Shown here piece by piece: positions 54,544-62,017 of a stretch of 64,000 bases of DNA. The DNA is taken from the NCBI RefSeq assembly GCF_003350535.1, contig NZ_QQBB01000001.1, forward strand, positions 232,629 to 296,628. Reading direction: 5' to 3'. Positions within the stretch are counted from its first letter, which is position 1; every line of letters begins with the position of its first letter. The position numbers and the translations under genes were made by a program. Origin of the DNA: Microvirga subterranea. GTDB lineage: Bacteria; Pseudomonadota; Alphaproteobacteria; Rhizobiales; Beijerinckiaceae. The notes under the pieces were generated by a model that saw nothing but the letters and a program-made list of their open reading frames with translations, was not told where the DNA came from and searched no databases.

Positions 54544-55452
54544 TCAGGCAGCCGGGGCGAAGTCCACCGCCGGCATCGGCAGGCCGCGCCGGATGCAGGC
54601 CGCCTGGAGGGTGTTGCGCAGGAGGCACGCGATCGTCATTGGGCCGACGCCGCCGGGAACCGGCGTGATGGCGGAGGCCCGCTCGGCCGCCTCTGCATAG
54701 GCCACATCGCCCACGACCCGGGTCTTGCCCTCGCCTGCCGCCAGGTTCGGCACCCGGTTGATGCCGACGTCGATCACGATGGCGCCAGGCTTCACCCAAT
54801 CGCCCCGGACCATCTCGGGCCGGCCGACTGCCGCCACGAGGATGTCGGCGCGCCGGCAGACCTCCGGGAGGTCCCTGGTCTTGGAATGGGCGACGGTGAC
54901 GGTGCAGCTCTGGCCGATCAGGAGCTGGGCCATCGGCTTGCCGACGATGTTGGAGCGCCCGATCACCACCGCGTCGAGCCCGGCGATGTCCTTGCGGACC
55001 GACTGGATCAGCAGCAGGCAGCCCAGCGGCGTGCAGGAGACGAAGCCTGGCACGCCGGTCATCAGCTTGCCGGCATTGACCGGGTGGAAGCCATCCACGT
55101 CCTTGGCCGGGTCGATGGCCTCGATCACCTTCTGGGCGTCGATCTGCTTCGGCAGGGGCAGCTGGACCAGGATCCCGTCCACCGCCGGATCGGCATTGAG
55201 CTGCGCCACGAGGCCCAAGAGCTCCGCCTCGCTGGTGGAGGCCGGCAGCACGTGCTCGAAGGAGCGCATGCCCACCTCGACCGTCTGACGCGCCTTGTTC
55301 TTGACGTAGATCTGGCTGGCCGGATCCTCGCCGACGATCACGACGGCGAGCCCCGGCGTCGCACCCTGACGGGCCATGTCGGCCACCGCCTCGGCGATCC
55401 GCGTCCGCAGGCCAGCCGCATAGGCTTTTCCGTCGATGATGGTGGCGCTCAT
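54544..55452 (-). CDS. folD: Bifunctional methylene-THF dehydrogenase/cyclohydrolase FolD
   Basis: 302 residues. The catalytic Lys is in [29 protein letters not shown] and [13 protein letters not shown] define the folate site, and [17 protein letters not shown] the NADP site. It interconverts C1-folate states in the cytoplasm. The stop abuts the LysR stop and the start overlaps the DUF167 stop by 4 bp, so it is coupled to that gene and probably to yggT. Confidence 0.97.
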   Translation of the reverse strand: MSATIIDGKAYAAGLRTRIAEAVADMARQGATPGLAVVIVGEDPASQIYVKNKARQTVEVGMRSFEHVLPASTSEAELLGLVAQLNADPAVDGILVQLPLPKQIDAQKVIEAIDPAKDVDGFHPVNAGKLMTGVPGFVSCTPLGCLLLIQSVRKDIAGLDAVVIGRSNIVGKPMAQLLIGQSCTVTVAHSKTRDLPEVCRRADILVAAVGRPEMVRGDWVKPGAIVIDVGINRVPNLAAGEGKTRVVGDVAYAEAAERASAITPVPGGVGPMTIACLLRNTLQAACIRRGLPMPAVDFAPAA

Positions 55453-55763
55453 GAATCCTGTCCCGTCAAATGGGCGAGCAGGCCGGAGAGGGCCTGGGCG
55501 TCGCCCGCGATGAAAAACGTCTTCAGCCGGGCCGTGGCGCCGGCCTCCAGGGTCACGGCCGAGGCCGGCACCCGCAGGGCCTTGGCCAGGAGGCGCCGGA
55601 CGCCCTCGTTGGCCGCCCCGTCCTCCGGTGCGACCCTTACCCGAACCTTCAGGACCCGCTTTCCGTCCGACAGGGTATCGACCCCGTCGATGGCATCCCG
55701 CCCGCCGCGCGGTGTGACGCGAACCCGCAGTTCCAGACCGTCGGGGCGCGCCCTCCAGGGCAC
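55449..55763 (-). CDS. DUF167/YggU-family protein
   Basis: 104 residues with [35 protein letters not shown] and the [17 protein letters not shown] strand, the diagnostic DUF167 (YggU) fold. Its function is unknown. It is coupled to folD (4-bp overlap) and follows yggT by 11 bp, the usual yggT-yggU pairing. Confidence 0.88.
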   Translation of the reverse strand: MPWRARPDGLELRVRVTPRGGRDAIDGVDTLSDGKRVLKVRVRVAPEDGAANEGVRRLLAKALRVPASAVTLEAGATARLKTFFIAGDAQALSGLLAHLTGQDS

Positions 55764-55774
55764 GGCGCCCGCCC

Positions 55775-56065
55775 TTAGAAGGCGACCGGCAGGAGATAGT
55801 CCACGATCAGTTTCTGGATGAAGATGATGAGCAAAATCAGGATGATCGGCGAGATATCGACGCCGCCGAGATTGGGCAGGAGCCGGCGGATCGGCCGCAG
55901 GACGGGTTCCGTCACCGCATCCAGGAAGGACCAGATCGAGCGGACGAAATCGTTGCGGGTGTTGACGACGTTGAAGGCGACCAGCCAGCTCAGGATCGCC
56001 GAGGCGACGATCAGGTAGACATAGAGCTGTAGGGCCAGCAGGATGACTTCGAGCAGAGCGCGCAT
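55775..56065 (-). CDS. YggT-family membrane protein
   Basis: 96 residues with two membrane helices: [23 protein letters not shown], then the second [21 protein letters not shown], with the [18 protein letters not shown] loop between, the classic YggT layout. Its role is in membrane integrity or division; it is often next to proC or yggU. It is followed by the DUF167 gene. It ends the backbone before the island. Confidence 0.92.
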   Translation of the reverse strand: MRALLEVILLALQLYVYLIVASAILSWLVAFNVVNTRNDFVRSIWSFLDAVTEPVLRPIRRLLPNLGGVDISPIILILLIIFIQKLIVDYLLPVAF

Positions 56066-56182
56066 GGGAAACCTGTCAGGAGCGGACCGTGCTCATGTAG
56101 CGTTCCCGGCAGTTTCGAACAACCCGCCAGAGAGGCCGAACCGTCCCGCTTGGAAAAGAATGGCGGCCAAAGCGCATTCCGA

Positions 56183-56211
56183 TTGACAGACCCGAGCCCT
56201 CAGGCCTAAAA
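56183..56211 (+). promoter_or_regulatory. Promoter of the left tRNA-Ala copy
   Basis: TTGACA (56183-56188) and CTAAAA (56206-56211) with a 17-bp spacer, about 30 bp before the tRNA. The direct repeat begins at 56214, so this promoter is chromosomal and absent from the right copy. Confidence 0.7.
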
Positions 56212-56213
56212 CG

Positions 56214-56317
<104 letters not shown>

Positions 56318-56318
<1 letters not shown>

Positions 56319-56358
56319 CGTCAAAGTGCTGAAAAGCTTTATGTTTCAGCTCTGACGC
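56318..56358 (+). other. Hairpin directly downstream of the left tRNA
   Basis: Imperfect inverted repeat GCGTCA..GCTGAAA / TTTCAGC..TGACGC with a loop around AGCTTTATG. It begins where the att repeat ends, so it is island DNA. It may end the tRNA transcript or be bound by the integrase. Confidence 0.5.
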
Positions 56359-56391
56359 CAAGGTAATCCCGACAGCCAGATAAGCCAATCC

Positions 56392-56408
56392 GTCACAGCA
56401 TTGTCACA
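56392..56408 (+). other. Possible integrase arm sites, left end
   Basis: GTCACA occurs twice (56392-56397 and 56403-56408) as GTCACAGCATTGTCACA. A near-identical pair lies at the other end of the island (63756-63773). This looks like arm-type binding sites of a tyrosine integrase; it is inference. Confidence 0.4.
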
Positions 56409-56420
56409 GCTAGACGGAAA

Positions 56421-57416
56421 ATGAACATGGCGACCATCCGCAAGCGCGGCTCATCCTGGCAAGCTCAAGTCCGGCGAGAAGGCTACCCACCTCTTTCTAA
56501 ATCCTTCAAAACTAAAGCTGACGCGGCGGCGTGGGCTAGGGATAAAGAGCGTTCAATAGATCGTGCAGAGTTACCGACCACAGCCCGAGGGCTTAGGGGC
56601 GTAACAGTAGGCGACCTACTGCGCCGCTATTGCGAGACAGTTACTCAATCCAAGCGTGGTGCAGAACCAGAGCGATACCGGATTAGGAACCTTTTGCGTC
56701 ACGGCTTAGCCGAAACAGGAATGGATAAGCTTACTCCTGCTGCAGTCGCCCAATACCGAGATGATCGTCTCAAGCTCGTTCAACCAGGAACAGTGAGACG
56801 TGAGCTTGCGATAATCCAGCATTGCTTAGAGGTTGCGAGGCGAGAGTGGGGAGTTCCGATCACCGCTAATCCGGTTCAGCAAATCGCAATACCCGATGCC
56901 CAGAGGCCGCGAGAACGGCGTTTGGAGGATGATGAGGATAACCGCCTTGCATCAGCCGCCGCAGGTTCAGCTTGGTATCTCCGTCCCCTCATATCCCTCG
57001 CTATAGAGACCGGGATGCGACGGGGTGAACTCCTCTCAGTCCGATGGAAGGACGTTGATATGACTGCTCCAACCATCCGCATCCTTAAGACTAAGAACGG
57101 GCATCCTCGCACAATCCCGCTTACCCCTAAGGCGGTTGAGATATTGGACTCGTTAGAGAGGAATGACGAGCTGGTATTCCCCGTAACGCCAAATGCTGTG
57201 CGCCTTGCGTGGGAAAGGCTGAGGAAGAGAGCTGGACTTGAGAACTTACGGCTGCATGACCTCAGGCATGAGGCTGTGTCCCGCTTCTTTGAGTATGGCC
57301 TGACCGTGCCTGAGGTAGCTTTAATCAGTGGTCATCGCGATCCACGCATGTTGAGCCGATACACGCACCTGCGGCCGGAGAAAGTGGCTGAGAAGTTGGC
57401 GAAGGTACTCGCCTAA
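56421..57416 (+). CDS. Tyrosine-type site-specific integrase of the island
   Basis: 331 residues. A short N-terminal arm/AP2-like domain (MATIRKRGSSWQAQVRREG), a core-binding domain (about 60-160) and the catalytic domain with R200 (ETGMRRGELL), a Lys near 225, H279 and R282 (HDLRHE), H305 (SGHRD) and the nucleophile Y314 (RYTH). Full length and intact. It lies 103 bp inside the left tRNA repeat and points inward, the usual place for the enzyme that made the repeat. A second ATG at 56427 is equally possible. Codon use is lower in GC than the backbone genes. Confidence 0.95.
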   Translation: MNMATIRKRGSSWQAQVRREGYPPLSKSFKTKADAAAWARDKERSIDRAELPTTARGLRGVTVGDLLRRYCETVTQSKRGAEPERYRIRNLLRHGLAETGMDKLTPAAVAQYRDDRLKLVQPGTVRRELAIIQHCLEVARREWGVPITANPVQQIAIPDAQRPRERRLEDDEDNRLASAAAGSAWYLRPLISLAIETGMRRGELLSVRWKDVDMTAPTIRILKTKNGHPRTIPLTPKAVEILDSLERNDELVFPVTPNAVRLAWERLRKRAGLENLRLHDLRHEAVSRFFEYGLTVPEVALISGHRDPRMLSRYTHLRPEKVAEKLAKVLA

Positions 57417-57828
57417 GGTGCGCCTCGGCACAGCCTCGCTAACCCATCTTGTTTAGGTGGGGTTATTCCCTCCCTGAACTCTCATACGCCCCATCAGGTA
57501 CATTACCTTGGTGGGGCTTCTTTTGAGCCGTACGACTCTGTGGGCGGAGTTCCGAGTACAACACCCCAACCACCGCCGCTTGGTGCCGGCTAGGGCACCA
57601 TCACCTTTCAGGCGGTACGGCTTAAAGCTGAAAAAGAGCAACAAAGCCAAAGCTTAAGGTCATCAAGGCTAGCCAGAGCAAAGCCGCCTTGCAAGTCTGA
57701 GTTTGTAGCCCATTTTGTACCTGCACTAACCGTGCTGTGGATACCGAGTGGGCGGGACTGGCTCGTCAATCAGCGACAGCGCACAATGACTCCTTTGTCT
57801 TTTCCATCTTAGACACGGCTAACTTGCG
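57417..57828. other. Intergenic stretch after the integrase
   Basis: 412 bp without a recognisable gene. It holds the integrase terminator (57488-57524) and, at 57572-57584, a 13-base copy of ACCGCCGCTTGGT, the left edge of the att repeat. That copy is followed by a GGTGCC/GGCACC hairpin. The remainder is AT-richer sequence with no visible motif before the next start. Confidence 0.6.
57488..57524 (+). terminator. Terminator of the integrase gene
   Basis: GCCCCA .. AGGT / ACCT .. TGGGGC stem (57488-57517) with a 5-nt loop and a two-to-three-base bulge, followed by TTCTTTT. It lies about 70 bp after the integrase stop. Confidence 0.75.
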
Positions 57829-58536
57829 ATGCTGACTGACGAAGAGTTGCATAACCTTCCAAGCGACCCAGTTGAAGCTTTTATACAGTACGAACGATTA
57901 CTGTGGAAGTATACCCAACTTGAGATTGAGCAATCCCCCAATGGTTGGTATTGGGAGCGTCGTTATGTTCAATCTTTAATCATATTTGAGCAGACCCACG
58001 AACTAAGATTGCTTTTCCGTTTCTATGACATGCCTCGTGACGACAGTGCTTTTAAAATATATTTCCACGACTTCCGCGATTACATCCAAAATGAAACTTT
58101 GCGATTGCGTCTTGAGAAAGCAAAGGCTGCTAAGTCTGGTATCGTAACAGTCCTCTCACTCAATCCAAGCCACAAGGAAAAGGTCCGGTTTCATATTGAG
58201 AAGATTAGGTCCCTATTAGAAAGCGTTGATATACCAGAGAGAAAGCGCGAGTCGCTCTTTAAGAAGCTGAACGCCTTTGCTGCTGATGTAGACCAGAATC
58301 TCACAAAGCTCGATGCCTTGATGTCCCTCATGTTAGAAGTATCTTCAACAGCAGGCAAAGTAGCAGACAATCTTAAGCCAGTGCGCGATCTACTTGACCC
58401 ACTATTCAATTGGCTTGGCAAGGCTAAAGAGGAAAATGAAGCCCTTCCATCACCAGAGCGTAAGCCGCAGATTGAAGGACCAAGGAAACAGCTTCCCGCT
58501 CCTGAACAGGATGGGAGCGATCCAATTGATCTTTAG
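57829..58536 (+). CDS. Island protein of unknown function, coiled-coil with proline-rich tail
   Basis: 235 residues, not recognised. The N-terminal half (LTDEELHNLPSDPVEAFIQYE to about residue 100) is mixed helix with many aromatic residues (NGWYWERRYVQSL). The middle is strongly helical and charged (EKVRFHIEKIRSLLESVDIPERKRESLF; DQNLTKLDALMSLMLEV) and probably coiled coil. The last 30 residues are Pro/Glu/Lys-rich and likely disordered. No signal peptide or membrane helix. The start lacks a strong ribosome-binding site. AT content and codon use match the island, not the backbone. It may be a structural or regulatory cargo protein. Confidence 0.7.
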   Translation: MLTDEELHNLPSDPVEAFIQYERLLWKYTQLEIEQSPNGWYWERRYVQSLIIFEQTHELRLLFRFYDMPRDDSAFKIYFHDFRDYIQNETLRLRLEKAKAAKSGIVTVLSLNPSHKEKVRFHIEKIRSLLESVDIPERKRESLFKKLNAFAADVDQNLTKLDALMSLMLEVSSTAGKVADNLKPVRDLLDPLFNWLGKAKEENEALPSPERKPQIEGPRKQLPAPEQDGSDPIDL

Positions 58537-58662
58537 CCCATTGTTTGAGCACGTCACAAATTGTGGGCAGTGCGTACGGTAGTCTCTGCTAGTTTGAGGC
58601 AGGAGTGGTTACGCCGAAGGTCTCTAGCGAGCACAAAGGGAGCAAACTCTATATCTCAGGGT

Positions 58663-59238
58663 ATGGCTGGGTCATTCAGTATGAAAAACCAACATGGCGA
58701 CAATGACTTAGGTTTTGACGTTGTAGATTTAGATAAAATGCAGGCCGAGCAGCCTCACCTAGCTAGCTATTACGCTTATGTGAAAGAGCTAAGAAATGAG
58801 AGCCCAAGAGGGCAGGTCCTAATTGCTTCAAGTGTAATAGAGGATCAGCTAGGAGCTATGCTGAGCGCTCATCTTATAGAAGGAGCGGTTGCAAAGAGCC
58901 TCATTGATGACCCGCGCGGTCCACTGGCAACATTCTCGGCCCGATCAAGCTTAGCCTATACATTAGGGCTAATTTCTCATGAGGAACATAAATCTTGCGA
59001 GATAATCAGGAAAATCAGGAACGAGTTTGCTCATAATTTAAGGGTTGATCGTTATACTAATAAGATAGTTGATCTTTGCAATAATTTCACTTTAGCAGTT
59101 AATGAACTTCCAGACGATCATAAACCTAAGGGTTTTGATAGGCTTACTATGGTAGCTTGCGTACTAATAATTAGGTTTAGCTACAGGGCGAGCAACATCG
59201 CGGAGAAACGAGCCGCGTATCAAGATTGGCCTGTATGA
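58663..59238 (+). CDS. MtlR-family (mannitol repressor-like) protein
   Basis: 191 residues. Residues about 50-125 match the MtlR fold: SPRGQVLIASSVIEDQLGAML, then DDPRGPLATFSARSSLAYTLGLISHEEH and the IIRKIRNEFAHN helix, in register with the LLDGDGPLGDLSVRLK..LREELNH segment of E. coli MtlR. MtlR has no DNA-binding domain and represses through MtlD/PTS contacts, but no mannitol gene is nearby, so the island homologue must do something else. It may also be read as a HEPN-like all-helical protein. ATGs at 58663 and 58681 are both possible. Confidence 0.7.
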   Translation: MAGSFSMKNQHGDNDLGFDVVDLDKMQAEQPHLASYYAYVKELRNESPRGQVLIASSVIEDQLGAMLSAHLIEGAVAKSLIDDPRGPLATFSARSSLAYTLGLISHEEHKSCEIIRKIRNEFAHNLRVDRYTNKIVDLCNNFTLAVNELPDDHKPKGFDRLTMVACVLIIRFSYRASNIAEKRAAYQDWPV

Positions 59239-59310
59239 TGTTACTCTCGCTGACTTAGGTCGGACCCTTCGAAAATTGCGCAAAAATATTTCAGCCTATC
59301 TCCTAGGGCG

Positions 59311-59546
59311 TTGATGGCGACATACCCTCGTATGGGTAGGGGCTCGTCCTCCCTACCCTGCACAACCGCATATCTGAGATTGCTGACGGGTCGCTCCCAC
59401 TGGATGGCGCTACCCGCTACTACATCAGGGCCAACCTCGTCTTCCAGTGGGTTGAAACGGGGAGCGGAGCCGAGGCTCGCCAGCTTGAGAGCCGGTTACA
59501 ACGTGGTGAGGCAGAGTGCGGGAAGCCGTTGTTGAACCCGGCTTAG
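59311..59546 (+). pseudogene. Decayed GIY-YIG-like nuclease fragment
   Basis: An open frame at 59340-59546 ends in GATRYYIRANLVFQWVETGS, then EARQLESRLQRGEAECGKPL and LLNPA before the TAG, a pattern I recognise from the C-terminal half of GIY-YIG nuclease-like proteins. The expected upstream GSSSLP-type segment is in another frame (from 59311), and no start or catalytic Tyr/Arg part is intact. It reads as a frameshifted remnant. The family call rests on my recollection of pattern only, so it is tentative. Confidence 0.4.
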
Positions 59547-59590
59547 CACTCACAGCGGAAACATGAACTGAGGACGTCTACCTGACCCAC

Positions 59591-59767
59591 TCACCTGAGG
59601 CGATGTCTCCGACTTGGGACGGGATGGGAAAACATCAGTGCCAGCGCAGTCAGTACGCTTGCGACCATCGGGATACAGAGAAGGGCGAACCCCGGATTGT
59701 AGAACCACAGCGCCACGATAACGGCTGCTCCGGCTAGAAGACCACCTGTAGTGAACGCAACTCGCAT
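59591..59767 (-). CDS. 58-residue two-helix membrane peptide
   Basis: Reading MRVAFTTGGLLAGAAVIVAL then WFYNPGFALLCIPMVASVLT and a basic end SRRHRLR. The two hydrophobic runs (about 6-21 and 26-46) are separated by a short WFYNPG turn, and GGGAGG lies 8 bases before the ATG. It is oriented opposite to the surrounding island genes. Its composition fits a small membrane protein (holin-like or toxin-like by layout only). It has no relative I recognise. The frame could also be chance, but start signal, hydropathy and charge pattern agree. Confidence 0.5.
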   Translation of the reverse strand: MRVAFTTGGLLAGAAVIVALWFYNPGFALLCIPMVASVLTALALMFSHPVPSRRHRLR

Positions 59768-60090
59768 AGTTCGGGCCTCCCGGCCAGTACTGATTGGGAA
59801 TCCTAGACACGCAGAGGAGCATTAGAGCCGACTTCAAGAAGGCTCATATCGTTGGACGCCGTGAGGCATCTGGTACGCCGGTGGTAGTTAAAGCTAAGCA
59901 CATATTGGTTAACAATGTATCTCTGCATCAGCAGGGTGATCGTAGAGAAAAGATAATTCAGCACTCTGGTAATAGCTAAGCTTATGACTCTTCCTTACGG
60001 CTGAGCCTCCGCTATTCTACCGCCCATATGCAAATTAGAAGACCAAACTGTGTGGAGCCGTCGAAACACGGTGGGTTGGGTATTCCTCCT

Positions 60091-60324
60091 ACCGTTAGCA
60101 AATACCGGCTAACCCACTGTTGCTCATTTGGTGACACAGGGCCTTCTGCCAGACATGGGCATTAGTGCCACCAACAGAAGGGCTAAACAGGATTGGCACT
60201 CTGTGACTGCTCCTGCTGGCTGAACAAACCAATTACCCGCACCGTAAGCAGGACCAGAACCTGACCCGCCTCATTGGGGGGTGAGGCTAAGACTGATCCG
60301 ATCGCTAAGTCAGATAATTCTTCG
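60091..60324 (+). repeat. Tandem repeat unit 1 (about 233 bp)
   Basis: First copy of an imperfect duplication: both units hold ACCGT(T/A)AGCAAA, then TAAACAGGATTGG and GTGACTGCTC, then CAATTAC, CACCGT and CTAAGTCAG in the same order. Stems seen: CCTTCTG/CAGAAGG with inner GGCA/TGCC (60153-60180), CCTGCT/AGCAGG (60212-60252), CCTCA/TGAGG (60269-60286), GACT/AGTC (60291-60311). Confidence 0.65.
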
Positions 60325-60558
60325 ACCGTAAGCAAAGTAAAGGCCGGGCTACTCGCTCCACCGGCAACATAGGGCCTGTCACTAGACTTTCTTATTGGAG
60401 CTACCAATAGGAGCGTTAAACAGGATTGGGACTCCGTGACTGCTCTTGCTGACCAGACCAACCAATTACTGCCACCGTTAGCAAAACCAAAACCTGAACA
60501 CCTCATTGAGTGTGAATGAGGCACTGACTGATCCAGACGCTAAGTCAGCGCATTACCC
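60325..60558 (+). repeat. Tandem repeat unit 2 (about 233 bp)
   Basis: Second copy, offset 233-234 bp from the first. Corresponding stems: TATTGG/CCAATA (60393-60408), TTGCT/AGCAA (60446-60484), CCTCATT/AATGAGG (60501-60521), TGACT/AGTCA (60525-60547). In the second stem a C-G pair of unit 1 is replaced by T-A, and the third stem is longer, so pairing, not sequence, is conserved. Confidence 0.65.
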
Positions 60559-60677
60559 CCTACGTCAGAAGGACAGAACCTGCTGGGCGGCTCTTCTGGT
60601 CGTCCGGCTAGGTGAAAGTCATACGGCAGAATACCGGCTCAAACCTGTTCAACCTTATCCTCAGCCACATCACCAAC

Positions 60678-60709
60678 AAACAGACTGATCACTAGTAGGT
60701 GGTCTGTTT
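60678..60709 (+). other. Perfect 8-bp stem
   Basis: AAACAGAC/GTCTGTTT with a 16-nt loop, ending in TTTC; it could terminate a transcript coming from the repeat region. It is followed 11 bp later by a nested stem, GGGTTTGA/TCAAACCC with an inner GACC/GGTC. Confidence 0.5.
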
Positions 60710-60839
60710 CTGCCAAACCAGGGTTTGACCTTAGGTCAATCCTACTCAAACCCAGAGGATATGAACGTGTCTCAACGTACCTCTATCTGAATATATTACC
60801 CATGACCGTAACTGGTCAAAATAAGTCACCTTTCACCAG

Positions 60840-60873
60840 CCCGTCAGGATCACCCTCGGCGGGTTTTGTTTTT
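60840..60873 (+). terminator. Terminator-like hairpin just before the HTH gene
   Basis: CCCGTC/GGCGGG (one G-T pair) with a 12-nt loop, then TTTTGTTTTT. Because the TTG alternative start of the next gene (60866) lies in the T run, the ATG at 60887 is preferred. It could end an upstream transcript from the repeat region or attenuate the HTH/RNase HI pair. Confidence 0.6.
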
Positions 60874-60886
60874 CGTTATCGACACA

Positions 60887-61450
60887 ATGCACTACACGAC
60901 AGAAATATTAGACCGCACTACAGGAGAGTTGAAGGAAGTTAGCCTAGGACACTGGATCACCGTCACAGAGCTTGGTGAGCAGTATGGCGTAGGAAGCAAA
61001 AAGGTACGCTCAATCCTTCACCACATGGGCCTTCTTCAGAGTGAAGGACAACATGGGCGCTACCGCCTGACTCCCCATGCCGTGCAACAGGGGCTTGGAA
61101 AGCGCATCGAAAAATCTAAGCGGTCACAGTGGCCCTTTGATGTGATTAGCCCTGAGGGTCAGAAGCAGATTGCATCTGTTTGGAGTCAGACTGTTACTGA
61201 CCTTGAACACGACCGAATGAGTGATCCTCTCGTTCAATCCGCTGAGGCCGCTTTACAGGCGTTTAACGCGAGACGGTCTACCGATATGGAGACACAGCAA
61301 GAGGTTTGTTGGCTCTTGGACCATTATGCGGACTTGACGCTACAACAGATTGCAAGCCTCCTAGGAGTAGAGCGACCGCTCGTCAGCCGCTATGCGATCC
61401 TTCGCAAGAAGCAACGCGAGTTCATGAAGACTCAGGCATCTTCAGGCTGA
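60887..61450 (+). CDS. Double helix-turn-helix DNA-binding protein of the island
   Basis: 187 residues from MHYTTEILDRTTGEL. An N-terminal winged-helix segment (WITVTELGEQYGVGSKKVRS, HHMGLLQSEGQHGRYRLTPH) resembles the KilAC part of phage antirepressors, followed by FDVISPEGQ. A second HTH near the C-terminus reads LTLQQIASLLGVERPLVSRY and is in the recognition-helix style of phage and plasmid regulators. No ligand or catalytic domain. It lies 87 bp upstream of RNase HI in the same direction, and a terminator-like stem sits right before it. Probable role: regulator of the element. Homology to KilAC is my recollection only. Confidence 0.65.
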   Translation: MHYTTEILDRTTGELKEVSLGHWITVTELGEQYGVGSKKVRSILHHMGLLQSEGQHGRYRLTPHAVQQGLGKRIEKSKRSQWPFDVISPEGQKQIASVWSQTVTDLEHDRMSDPLVQSAEAALQAFNARRSTDMETQQEVCWLLDHYADLTLQQIASLLGVERPLVSRYAILRKKQREFMKTQASSG

Positions 61451-61537
61451 GCAGGATTCACAATTCTGGAAGGAGGATCGGCTATCCAATTCAGAGCCAT
61501 TCTCCAACCGAAACTCATCAACGAAAAGAGATTGCAA

Positions 61538-62017
61538 ATGACCATTCATCAGAATGAGCAGGCCATTGTCTATACGGATGGAGCCTGTCTCGGAAATCCT
61601 GGCCCTGGCGGTTACGCCGCCGTACTCACTATTGCCGGAGAGGAGCAGATTATCGTCGGGCGTGACCCTTCAACCACGAACAACAAGATGGAGATGACCG
61701 CAGCTATCAAGGCGCTTGAGGCTGTTCCTCATTCCCTCCCGATCATCATTCACAGCGACAGCCAGTATGTCATCAAGGGTGCTACTCAATGGCTTCGCGG
61801 CTGGAAGGCTAAGGGCTGGCGTAAGGCTGATGGTAAGCCTGTGTTGAACCAAGACCTCTGGATGCAACTGGATGGGCTAATCAGCGGTCGCAAGATCACT
61901 TGGCAATGGGTCAAGGGTCATGCCGGACATGAGCAGAACGAGCGGGTTGATGGGCTAGCTAACACTGAGGCTCAGATGGCGGCTATGGCGGTTGGGTTTG
62001 TTGGAAGGGTAAGATAG
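61538..62017 (+). CDS. rnhA: Ribonuclease HI on the island
   Basis: 159 residues with the complete RNase HI active site: D14 (YTDGACLGNPGPGGYA), E52 (TTNNKMEMTAAIKAL), D74 (IHSDSQYVIKGA) and D138 (ERVDGLANTEA), plus the flexible His loop (VKGHAGHEQNE). The basic helix HGW-type handle WLRGWKAKGWRKADGK is present, so it should bind RNA/DNA hybrids. It cleaves RNA in hybrids. The backbone of such genomes normally has its own rnhA elsewhere, so this would be a second copy. It follows the HTH gene and is followed by a perfect 8-bp stem. A TTG start at 61532 is possible. Confidence 0.93.
   Translation: MTIHQNEQAIVYTDGACLGNPGPGGYAAVLTIAGEEQIIVGRDPSTTNNKMEMTAAIKALEAVPHSLPIIIHSDSQYVIKGATQWLRGWKAKGWRKADGKPVLNQDLWMQLDGLISGRKITWQWVKGHAGHEQNERVDGLANTEAQMAAMAVGFVGRVR

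Larger units (their letters stand above)
59239..60865. other. Hairpin-dense, gene-poor segment of the island
   Basis: 1.6 kb with only a decayed GIY-YIG-like fragment and a 58-codon membrane peptide. It contains many perfect or near-perfect stems: GGGTAGGG/CCCTACCC (59334-59358), CCCACTGGA/TCCAGTGGG (59396-59451), GTGGGTT/AACCCAC with an inner GGTATT/AATACC (60071-60117), AAACAGAC/GTCTGTTT (60678-60709) and GGGTTTGA/TCAAACCC (60721-60753). A 233-bp imperfect duplication spans 60091-60558. The two stems at 59334-59451 lie inside the decayed gene. Confidence 0.6.

Noticed and set aside
58561..58662. N-terminal extension of the MtlR-family gene
   Set aside because: The added 34 residues (Arg/Ser-rich) lie outside the family fold and have no supported start; the ATG at 58663 is adequate.
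59550..59837. 95-codon minus-strand frame in the island
   Set aside because: It overlaps the 58-codon membrane peptide in another frame, and only the latter has a good ribosome-binding site and membrane-like content.
59794..59979. 61-codon plus-strand frame in the island
   Set aside because: Its TTG start lacks a ribosome-binding site and no family resemblance or conserved pattern is visible.
60183..60524. 113-codon minus-strand frame over the tandem repeat
   Set aside because: It is a by-product of the duplicated sequence, has no ribosome-binding site and shows no recognisable protein pattern; stem conservation argues for RNA or DNA structure.
60091..60558. Integron attC or CRISPR array
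   Set aside because: There are only two long imperfect units, no short identical repeats with unique spacers, no cas gene and no attC core GTTRRRY pair or integron integrase.
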